Shown here in pieces: positions 17,689 to 23,760 of a stretch of 64,000 nt of DNA (positions are counted from its first letter, which is position 1; each line of letters begins with the position of its first letter). The DNA comes from Streptomyces glomeratus (GTDB lineage Bacteria; Actinomycetota; Actinomycetes; Streptomycetales; Streptomycetaceae): NCBI RefSeq assembly GCF_021462825.1, contig NZ_JAKEEB010000002.1, positions 62,001-126,000 on the forward strand, written 5' to 3'. The position numbers and the translations under genes were made by a program. The notes beneath the pieces are model-generated. The model did not search any database and was not told where the DNA came from. It worked only from the letters and a program-made list of their open reading frames with translations.

Positions 17689-18198
17689 ATGGGGACGAAT
17701 GGATCGACCATGCTCGAGCCCTTACGGCAGGGACTTCCGCCGCTCGACCTCACGGCCGTGTCCAGCGCAGCCTCCTGTGCTCTGTCGGCCCGCCTCGAAG
17801 CGGTCCGCGAAGCACGGCAGTTCACCCGCAGAACCCTGAGCCAGTGGGACGTGGGCGAGCGCTTCGACGATGTCTGTCTCGTGGTCTCCGAACTCGTGAC
17901 CAACGCGCTGCGGCACGCCCTGCCCTCACCCTCCCTGCGTGTGAGCGAGCAGGACCCGCCGGTGCGGCTGCATCTGATGCGCTGGACCACGCGCCTGGTG
18001 TGCGCCGTGCGCGACCCCAGTCACGACAGTCCGGTCGCGGGCGACTCCGAGGACTTCTCGGCCGAGTCGGGCCGCGGGCTGTTCCTGGTCGACTCGTTCG
18101 CCGACAGCTGGGGCTGGCATCCGCTCGCGGGCACGTTGAACGGCAAGGTGGTCTGGGCCCTGTTCCGGCTGCCGTGCGCGCCGGGGTGCGCGGACTGA
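17689..18198 (+). CDS. HATPase-domain anti-sigma-factor-like regulator (whiJ/abaA module)
   Basis: 169-residue protein with a GHKL/HATPase_c fold of the SpoIIAB/RsbW type. The N-box is CLVVSELVTNALRHA (about residues 64-78) and the G-box is SGRGLFLVDSFADSWGW (about 128-144). Such proteins bind ATP and may bind or phosphorylate sigma factors or antagonists; the partner here is unknown. The ATG at 17689 follows GGGAG at about 8 bp spacing. The open frame extends upstream to 16483, but that part is antisense to the XRE gene and has no family match. It belongs with the XRE and DUF397 genes on either side. Confidence 0.88.
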   Translation: MGTNGSTMLEPLRQGLPPLDLTAVSSAASCALSARLEAVREARQFTRRTLSQWDVGERFDDVCLVVSELVTNALRHALPSPSLRVSEQDPPVRLHLMRWTTRLVCAVRDPSHDSPVAGDSEDFSAESGRGLFLVDSFADSWGWHPLAGTLNGKVVWALFRLPCAPGCAD

Positions 18199-18226
18199 GA
18201 CCGGCAGCGCTCAGCGAGGCCACGGT

Positions 18227-18382
18227 TCTACGCGTGTTACGTCCTGCGGCGCGACAACGCACCGCAGGACCGGCAAAGTTGCGGCACGGCCGCGGGACCG
18301 TCCGCCGGCAGCAGGCCCGCACATCCCCTGATCTACGCGTGTTACGCGCACCTACACGTGTGAGCCCAGGCACACACGCGTT
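18227..18382. repeat. Repeated TCTACGCGTGTTACG motifs and an ACACGTGT palindrome
   Basis: The 15-bp sequence TCTACGCGTGTTACG occurs exactly at 18227-18241 and 18332-18346. A related CACGCGTTACGCG follows at about 18373, and the palindrome ACACGTGT lies near 18354. They occupy the gap between the convergent HATPase and DUF397 genes, which is 182 bp long. The pattern is unlike a simple hairpin terminator and could be a set of protein-binding sites. Confidence 0.65.
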
Positions 18383-18638
18383 ACGCGATCAGATGGTCGA
18401 ACTCGCCGTCCTTGATGCCGAGGAGCATCGCCTCGATCTCCGCACGGGTGTAGACGAGCGCGGGCCCATCGGGGAAGCGCGAATTCCGCACCGCCACCTC
18501 TCCTCCCGGCAACCGGGCGAACTCCACGCAGGACCCCTGGGAGTTGCTGTGCCGGCTCTTCTGCCAGGCCACTCCGTGCAGCTCCGTCGCAGCCATGCCG
18601 TTGTACACGTCATCCACGTCGCACACGTCGTGGTCCAC
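18381..18638 (-). CDS. DUF397 small protein (whiJ/abaA module)
   Basis: 85-residue acidic protein with the DUF397 core: WQKSRHSNSQGSCVEFARLPGGEVAVRNSRFPDGPALVYTRAEIEAML. Genes of this kind accompany XRE-DUF5753 regulators in Streptomyces and are thought to counteract or cooperate with them in development. The GTG at 18638 has GGGAGC a few bases upstream, so I prefer it to the internal ATG at 18598 (71 residues). The 18-bp element is 92 bp upstream. Confidence 0.9.
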   Translation of the reverse strand: MDHDVCDVDDVYNGMAATELHGVAWQKSRHSNSQGSCVEFARLPGGEVAVRNSRFPDGPALVYTRAEIEAMLLGIKDGEFDHLIA

Positions 18639-18729
18639 AGGTCGCTCCCGGGTGGTGCATTGGCTGGTATGGCCATCAATGCAGCGGTCAACTGCCCCGG
18701 ATCATAACCCTGTTCACATGCAAATGCAT

Positions 18730-18747
18730 GGGCAGATGCACGTGCAC
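18730..18747 (-). promoter_or_regulatory. 18-bp element, copy 2, upstream of the DUF397 gene
   Basis: Read on the minus strand this is GTGCACGTGCATCTGCCC, identical to 17588-17605. It is followed by ATGCATTTGCATG, which resembles the partial second unit of copy 1. It lies 91 bp upstream of the DUF397 start at 18638, in a relatively AT-rich stretch. Confidence 0.7.
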
Positions 18748-18809
18748 GGGGGGTGTTCTTGCGATTACGCTCTTTGCAGTCCTTTGACTACGGCCTGGCT
18801 GCCGACTGA

Positions 18810-19274
18810 CTACAGGCCGTCAAGCATCTGCCCCAGAGCTCGCAGTACGTGCGACCTCCAGCCCCCGTCCATGATCTTCCGCGCCATCAGCTGTGCCGGA
18901 TCGTCCGGGTCGAAACCTTCATGCACTAGGAACAGACGCGTTCCGCAGCCCTCCTGTTCCAATGTCCAGGTGATGGTCCAGTCCGCGGGACGGGAGGGAT
19001 CGGCGTCGGCCCACCGCACGCACAGCATCCGCTCCGGCTCGAAGGCGAGAACCTGCACGTCAACCGTGCCGGAGAAGTTGGCGTTCGGCCGCGGGACCGA
19101 GGTCATCGTGTAGCGGTGACCGACTTCGAGACGGAAGTTCTCGGACCCGGGCATCTGCCACTGGGCCAGCAGCGCGGGCTCGGTGAGGGCGCGCCAGACC
19201 TTGGCCGGCGGATGCGGCAGAAACTGGTCGACGCGGATGGTGGTGAGGTCGCCGTCGTCGGGTGGGGTGCTCAT
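18810..19274 (-). CDS. SRPBCC / AHSA1-domain protein
   Basis: 154-residue START-like protein of the 'activator of Hsp90 ATPase 1-like' group. Typical features are FLPHPPAKVWRALTEPALLAQW at the N-terminus and WTITWTLEQEGCGTRLFLVHEGF in the second half. These proteins bind hydrophobic ligands and in bacteria are often encoded with an ArsR regulator, as here. The start ATG overlaps the stop of the ArsR gene (ATGA), so the two are translationally coupled. Ligand unknown. Confidence 0.9.
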   Translation of the reverse strand: MSTPPDDGDLTTIRVDQFLPHPPAKVWRALTEPALLAQWQMPGSENFRLEVGHRYTMTSVPRPNANFSGTVDVQVLAFEPERMLCVRWADADPSRPADWTITWTLEQEGCGTRLFLVHEGFDPDDPAQLMARKIMDGGWRSHVLRALGQMLDGL

Positions 19275-19645
19275 GGCCGGTCATCGTCGGGCATACGGTC
19301 GAGCAGTTCACCGAGGCCCTTCAGCCGCTCGCGCCAGAACCGCTCGTACGGGTGGAGCCAGTCCTGCACCTCGGCGAGCGGGGCCGCCTCGAGGCGGTAG
19401 ATACGCCGACGGCCGGATCGCTGCTCGGTGACGAGCCCGGCCTCCCGCAGCACTTTCAGATGCTCCGAGAGGCTGGGCCGACGCATGGCGAAGTGGTCGG
19501 CCAGGGCCTGGACGGGCTGCGGGCCCTCGTCGCGCAGCAGGCGCAGCACCTCACGGCGTGTGGCGTTGGCGAGGGCGGCGAACACCCGGTCCTCGTCGGC
19601 CGCGCGGACGCCCGCGCCCGTACCCCCCGTACCCGTCCCGGTCAT
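19271..19645 (-). CDS. ArsR-family transcriptional repressor
   Basis: 124-residue winged-helix protein: VFAALANATRREVLRLLRDEGPQPVQALADHFAMRRPSLSEHLKVLREAGLVTEQRSGRRRIYRLEAAPLAEV. It lacks the CxC metal site of ArsR/SmtB metal sensors, which places it in the non-metal SdpR-like group commonly paired with SRPBCC genes. It lies between a VOC gene (7 bp upstream) and the SRPBCC gene (overlapping), making a three-gene operon. The palindromes at 20042-20082 are its likely operator. Confidence 0.92.
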   Translation of the reverse strand: MTGTGTGGTGAGVRAADEDRVFAALANATRREVLRLLRDEGPQPVQALADHFAMRRPSLSEHLKVLREAGLVTEQRSGRRRIYRLEAAPLAEVQDWLHPYERFWRERLKGLGELLDRMPDDDRP

Positions 19646-19652
19646 GGCGTGA

Positions 19653-20027
19653 TCAGAAGCCTTCCTTCTCCGTGAGCAGCATCAGACCGTTGCCGTCGGG
19701 GTCGCTGAAGGAGGCCATCCGGCCCCAGGGGAGGTCGTCCGGGCCCTGCACGGAGACACCCGCCGCGGCCAGCCGCGCGCAATCGGCGTCGACGTCGGTC
19801 GTCACCAACATGATCCCTCGGGCCTCACCGGGGGTGAAACCGCCCATGCCAGGGCCGGAGAGCGTGAAGACGGTCTGCGCGCCCTCGGGCGCGACCTGGA
19901 GCCACCGGCCCTGCGGCATGTCCAGGTCGGCGGTGACCTCGAAGCCGAGGAGCTCCGTGTAGAAGCGCAGGGCGCGGTCCTGGTCGGAGACGGGGAGAGT
20001 GACGAAGGAAACGTGGGTGATGGTCAT
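19653..20027 (-). CDS. VOC family (glyoxalase / bleomycin-resistance-like) protein
   Basis: 124-residue protein with one VOC fold: VSFVTLPVSDQDRALRFYTELLGFEVTAD at the N-terminus and SFSDPDGNGLMLL at the C-terminus. The fold is used for metal-dependent isomerases, dioxygenases and drug-binding proteins; substrate unknown. It is first in the VOC-ArsR-SRPBCC operon. No purine-rich ribosome site is obvious before the ATG, and the operator-like palindromes begin only 14 bp upstream, so the transcript may be almost leaderless. Confidence 0.88.
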   Translation of the reverse strand: MTITHVSFVTLPVSDQDRALRFYTELLGFEVTADLDMPQGRWLQVAPEGAQTVFTLSGPGMGGFTPGEARGIMLVTTDVDADCARLAAAGVSVQGPDDLPWGRMASFSDPDGNGLMLLTEKEGF

Positions 20028-20041
20028 GAGCAGGAGAATAG

Positions 20042-20082
20042 GTAGGAGATTCCCTACGCGTCAAACGTAGGAAACTCCCTAC
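20042..20082. promoter_or_regulatory. Two GTAGG-N6-CCTAC palindromes, candidate ArsR operator
   Basis: GTAGG-agattc-CCTAC (20042-20057) and GTAGG-aaactc-CCTAC (20067-20082) are two palindromes 25 bp apart centre to centre. They lie just upstream of the VOC start codon at 20027. Tandem short palindromes spaced by about two helical turns suit cooperative binding by ArsR dimers. The nearby ArsR gene in the same operon makes autoregulation the simplest reading. Confidence 0.7.
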
Positions 20083-20132
20083 CTGTCACGCCCTACCTGT
20101 CACGCCCTACCTGTCACGCCCTGCCCGTCACT
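20077..20132. repeat. Fourteen-bp tandem repeat CCCTACCTGTCACG
   Basis: Three exact units (20077-20090, 20091-20104, 20105-20118) and a fourth degenerate unit (20119-20132). The first overlaps the second palindrome, so each unit copies a CCTAC half-site. It lies between the divergent VOC operon and the lipoprotein gene. Confidence 0.88.
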
Positions 20133-20321
20133 CCCTGACTGCCCACCTCGGGCGGGAGAACCGTCGCCCAGCCCTCGCAACCGCCCTTCGGGCCTGCGGC
20201 CCGTCCCGGGTCGATCCGCGTGAGCAAGCGCACGCCCACTGTCTCCCCGGGCTGCGCAAGTCCTCCTGGTAGCTTGCTCGGACCGTCACCCGACCTCATC
20301 CGGCAACCTTGGGAGACTTCC

Positions 20322-20837
20322 GTGACTTCGGCCCTCCATGTCATCCGTGTCACCCGCCGGCAGGCCCGCGTCTCGATAGCGTCCGCGGGTCTTGTGACCG
20401 CACTCCTGCTGACCGGCTGCAGCGGCGGTTCCGGGGACGGCGGCTCCGGGGACGGCGCCTCCTCGACACCGAGCGCGGCCGGGTCCGCGAAGGAGACCGG
20501 CGGCTCCCCAGGCGCGAAGGCCGGGAAGCTGGAGGGCAGCTGGCTGGCCACGACCGGCGGTCAGGCCGTGGCTCTGGTGGTCACGGGCAAGCAGGCCGGG
20601 CTCTTCGCGACGGGCGGCACCGTGTGCAGCGGGACCGCGGGCGAGGAGGCGGGCATGCAGATGATCCACCTCAAGTGCACGGGCGGCAGCAAGAACCGGA
20701 GGACAGGCATGGTCGACTCCGTGAACTCCACGAGCATGAAGGTGACGTGGGAGGGCGGCATCGGCACGGAGACCTACACCAAGGCCGAGGGCGGCAAGCT
20801 GCCGAGCGGGCTGCCGACGGAGAGCCTGGGCTCGTGA
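20322..20837 (+). CDS. Predicted lipoprotein, function unknown
   Basis: 171-residue secreted lipoprotein. The signal peptide ends in the lipobox LLTGC at about residues 27-31, after the hydrophobic run ASAGLVTALLLTG. A Gly/Ser-rich linker follows, then a small domain GKLEGSWLATTGGQAVALVVTG with two cysteines (VCSGT and LKCTGG) that may form a disulphide. The GTG start has GGGAG about 6 bp upstream. The open frame begins at 20220, but the extra N-terminus would bury the signal peptide. I do not recognise the domain. Confidence 0.78.
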   Translation: MTSALHVIRVTRRQARVSIASAGLVTALLLTGCSGGSGDGGSGDGASSTPSAAGSAKETGGSPGAKAGKLEGSWLATTGGQAVALVVTGKQAGLFATGGTVCSGTAGEEAGMQMIHLKCTGGSKNRRTGMVDSVNSTSMKVTWEGGIGTETYTKAEGGKLPSGLPTESLGS

Positions 20838-21032
20838 CGCCCCGGCCGTCACCGGCGGCCTGACCCGCGCCGACGGGCCGTGGAGGCCTCCGCGTCCGGG
20901 TCCGGGGCCCGTCCCCCGGTCGAACCCCCTGTCACGGACGAGGGCGCATACGGGATTCAGGGGGGCGCGCAACGCACCGCCGCCCGCCTGCGTGATGATT
21001 CTGGGACACCGTCACGATCCCAGAGGACCCTC

Positions 21033-21545
21033 ATGCGCACGATCCGCGTCCCCCTCGTCGTCACCGCGCTCGCCGCGGCCCTCACCCTGACCGCCTGCGA
21101 CGGCAAGAGCGGCGACGACGGCGCGAAGAACGCCGCCTCCGACTGCGTCGTCGCGGTCGAGGTCGGTCCCGGCAACGCGGCCACCATGGCGGGCGACACC
21201 GGGAACGTCCCGGTCACCGTCACGAACCGCGGCAGCAACCTGTGCACCTTCCGGGCCTTCCCGGGCGTCGAGCTGACCGGCGGCGGTTCCTCCTGGAGCG
21301 TCGCGCAGGAGAAGGACGCCAAGCCGGCGAAGGTGCCGCTGCGCAAGGGCGAGGCGGCGACCTTCACCATCACGTACGTCCGCGGGGACGGCGGCTCGCT
21401 CAGCGCGCCAGCGAAGACCGTGAAGATCACCATTCCGGGCGCCGGTGACGCGAAGAGCTATCCGTGGTCGTACGGCGATGTGGCGCTGAAGACCAAGAAC
21501 ACCCCCGACGCCTCGGTCGGCCCGATCCAGGTCGCCGGCGACTGA
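21033..21545 (+). CDS. DUF4232 lipoprotein
   Basis: 170-residue lipoprotein: MRTIRVPLVVTALAAALTLTAC is a classic lipobox signal, cut before Cys22. The mature part carries the DUF4232 pattern of an immunoglobulin-like domain (VPVTVTNRGSNLCTFRAFPGVEL, then ATFTITYVRGDGG). The family is very common in Streptomyces and its function is unknown. ATG 21033 follows AGAGGA. It converges on the DUF2786 gene. Confidence 0.87.
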   Translation: MRTIRVPLVVTALAAALTLTACDGKSGDDGAKNAASDCVVAVEVGPGNAATMAGDTGNVPVTVTNRGSNLCTFRAFPGVELTGGGSSWSVAQEKDAKPAKVPLRKGEAATFTITYVRGDGGSLSAPAKTVKITIPGAGDAKSYPWSYGDVALKTKNTPDASVGPIQVAGD

Positions 21546-21550
21546 CCCGG

Positions 21551-21645
21551 GGCCGGGGACCGCATCCGGAGGAATTCCGGCCCCGCGTTCCGGCGAGTGG
21601 CCCCGGGCCGGGGTCCATATCCGGAGGAATTCGGGCCCCGCGTTC
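21551..21645. repeat. 40-bp direct repeat between two convergent genes
   Basis: Copies at 21551-21590 and 21606-21645 match at 36 of 40 positions, both containing ATCCGGAGGAATTC within GC-rich flanks. A second, 25-bp repeat (core TCACGGAAGCCGGGG, then CGCTCCTCG) occurs at 21688-21712 and 21733-21758; its later copy overlaps the end of the DUF2786 gene. The arrangement suggests local duplication in the 188-bp gap. Confidence 0.8.
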
Positions 21646-21733
21646 ACCGGAAGCCGGGGTCCGCTCGCGCGGAGAGCCGTGACGGCGCTCACGGAAGCCG
21701 GGGCGCTCCTCGCGTTCCGGCGGGCCCGGGGCC

Positions 21734-22867
21734 TCACGGAAGCCGGGGCCGCTCCTCGGTGCGCGGGCGCTCCCCGACCCGGGCCCGGTCGGCGGCCGCG
21801 GCCCCCTGCTCCCATCCGGCCGCGTCGCCGACCCCGCGCAGACGGGTGGTGACCGTGTCCGGGAACATCCGCTCCATACGGTCGGCGACGGCCACGTCCC
21901 GGGCCGCCAGCACCGGCAGCAGGTCCCCCTCGGTCCCGGCCACCTGACCCTCGGCGGCGGCCCGGAGCCGGTCGCCGATGCGGTGCGCGTACGCGGCCAG
22001 GAACGACTGCCGGAACGTCTTCGTACGCTTCCGGCCACCCTTGCGCTGGGCCGCCTCCGCCTTCGTCATGGCGGCGGTGGCCTGCACGAGCAACGAGGTG
22101 TAGAGGAGTTCGACGGCCTCCAGGTCGGGCTCGAAGCCGATGACCGTGGAGAAACCGAAAGGCTCGTGCCACACGGCCCGGCAGCGGTTCACGGTCGCCA
22201 CCGCGTCCAGGAGCACCGCCTTGGCCGTCTCGTACGGCGGGTCGACGCCTATGCGGCAGGCACCCGGCACGTCCTCGGTGTGCGCCTGGGCGGCGAGCAG
22301 GGCCTCGTCGATGCTGTGGCGTGCCATCAGCTCCTGCGCCTTGGCGCTGAGCGCCTCCGCCTCCTGCGGATATCCGGTCGCCTCCGCCTTCGCGAGCAGC
22401 GCTCGGATACGGGTGAGCATCCGGGACTCGGGCTGCCGGGCGACGGTTCGGCCGGGCGCGTCGAGCGGTTCCAGGGCGGGGAGGCGGAGCAGCAGGCGGT
22501 ACAGCTCCAGCACGGCAGTTGCGTACGAGAAACGGTCGGGGACGCGCGGGGGCTCCGCGTCCAGGTCCTCGAGCTGGGCCGCCCAGCGCGGCCCCGGGGT
22601 CGGCCGCCGCCCGGCCTCCTTGAGGATCAGCTCCGACACCAGGCGTACGTGCGGGTCGTCCAGTCGGCGCCGCACGATGCGTACGACGTCGGCGGGCTGC
22701 CAGCCACGGCGCCAGGCCGCGTCGACGAACTCCTCGCCGCGCCGGGCCAGTTCGCCGTCGGCCGCGGGATCGGCGGCGAGCAGCGAGGCGCCGGTGTCCA
22801 GGGCGGCGTCGGTGTCGTCGTAGAGGGCGGCGCGGAAGGCGCGGTCCACAGTGGTCGTCGTACTCAC
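21734..22867 (-). CDS. DUF2786 domain protein
   Basis: 377-residue cytoplasmic protein. The DUF2786 motif lies near residue 145: RIRALLAKAEATGYPQEAEALSAKAQELMARHSID. In phages and bacteria this short domain is found with putative peptidase or DNA-related regions; the activity is unknown. The start GTG 22867 gives VSTTTTVDRAFRAALYDDTD; a longer frame to 22945 would cover the palindromic control region. It diverges from the Clp-N/HTH gene, with two palindromes in the 92-bp gap. Confidence 0.83.
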   Translation of the reverse strand: MSTTTTVDRAFRAALYDDTDAALDTGASLLAADPAADGELARRGEEFVDAAWRRGWQPADVVRIVRRRLDDPHVRLVSELILKEAGRRPTPGPRWAAQLEDLDAEPPRVPDRFSYATAVLELYRLLLRLPALEPLDAPGRTVARQPESRMLTRIRALLAKAEATGYPQEAEALSAKAQELMARHSIDEALLAAQAHTEDVPGACRIGVDPPYETAKAVLLDAVATVNRCRAVWHEPFGFSTVIGFEPDLEAVELLYTSLLVQATAAMTKAEAAQRKGGRKRTKTFRQSFLAAYAHRIGDRLRAAAEGQVAGTEGDLLPVLAARDVAVADRMERMFPDTVTTRLRGVGDAAGWEQGAAAADRARVGERPRTEERPRLP

Positions 22868-22912
22868 GCGTTCGATCGTGACATGTGTGCCGCACCCAGA
22901 AGCACTCCGAGT

Positions 22913-22959
22913 GTCAACTCCGGGTTGACGATGAGCGGGTGTCAACCTACCGTTGACAC
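22913..22959. promoter_or_regulatory. Two GTCAAC-N5-GTTGAC palindromes in a divergent promoter
   Basis: Palindrome 1: GTCAAC-tccgg-GTTGAC at 22913-22929. Palindrome 2: GTGTCAAC-ctacc-GTTGACAC at 22939-22959, with 8-bp perfect arms, ending immediately before the ATG at 22960. Centres are 28 bp apart. The identical half-sites and spacers mark an operator pair serving the DUF2786 gene, the Clp-N/HTH gene, or both. There is no room for a ribosome binding site outside palindrome 2, so the right-hand transcript may be leaderless. Confidence 0.82.
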
Positions 22960-23694
22960 ATGACGGCCAAGCCTCACATCACAGCGAACCTGCGCCTCGA
23001 CGACCTCATCGAAGCCATCAAGAAGGTGCACACCGACGCCCTGGACCAGCTCCAGGACGCGGTTCTCGCCGCGGAGCACCTCGGCGACGTGGCCGACCAT
23101 CTGATCGGTCACTTCGTCGACCAGGCGCGCCGTTCGGGAGCGTCCTGGACCGACATCGGCAAGAGCATGGGCGTGACCCGGCAGGCTGCCCAGAAACGCT
23201 TCGTCCCCAAGGAGTCCGTGGACCTCGACCCCGGCCAGGGCTTCAGCCGCTACACGCCCCGCGCGCGGAACGTGGTCATGGCCGCGCACAACGCGGCCAA
23301 GGAGGCGGGCAACGCCGAGACGGTGCCGGAGCACCTCGTCCTGGGCCTGCTCGCCGAGCCGGACGGCCTCGGCGCCAAGGCGATCGTCGCGAGCGGCGTC
23401 TCCCTGGACGCGGTGCGCGAGGCGGCGGCCTCGGCGCTGCCGCCCCGCGCCGAGGACGCCCCGGAACTCGTGCCGTACGCCCCCGCCGCCAAGAAGGCCC
23501 TCGAACTCACCTTCCGCGAGGCCCTCCGCCTGGGCCACAACTACATCGGCACCGAGCACATCCTCCTCGCGCTCCTCGAGCTGGAGAACGGCGAGGGTCT
23601 GCTGTCCGGGCTCGGGCTCGACAAGACGGCGACCGAGGAACACCTCAGGACGGAACTGGCCAGGATCAGCGCGGCGCTCGGGCAGCAGGACTGA
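22960..23694 (+). CDS. HTH protein with C-terminal Clp N-domain repeats
   Basis: 244-residue protein. Residues 1-85 resemble a sigma-like helix-turn-helix (GASWTDIGKSMGVTRQAAQKRFV), and residues 95-240 hold two Clp N-terminal repeats (ARNVVMAAHNAAKEAGNAETVPEHLVLGLL and AKKALELTFREALRLGHNYIGTEHILLALL). It has no AAA ATPase domain, so it is not a Clp chaperone; a DNA-binding protein or adaptor that docks Clp substrates is possible. The palindromes at its start codon suggest autoregulation. Confidence 0.87.
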   Translation: MTAKPHITANLRLDDLIEAIKKVHTDALDQLQDAVLAAEHLGDVADHLIGHFVDQARRSGASWTDIGKSMGVTRQAAQKRFVPKESVDLDPGQGFSRYTPRARNVVMAAHNAAKEAGNAETVPEHLVLGLLAEPDGLGAKAIVASGVSLDAVREAAASALPPRAEDAPELVPYAPAAKKALELTFREALRLGHNYIGTEHILLALLELENGEGLLSGLGLDKTATEEHLRTELARISAALGQQD

Positions 23695-23760
23695 ACCCGC
23701 CCGGACGGCATCACCGCACGTCCCGGCCCGTTGTCAGACCCCCCTGCCAGACTCGCAGAC

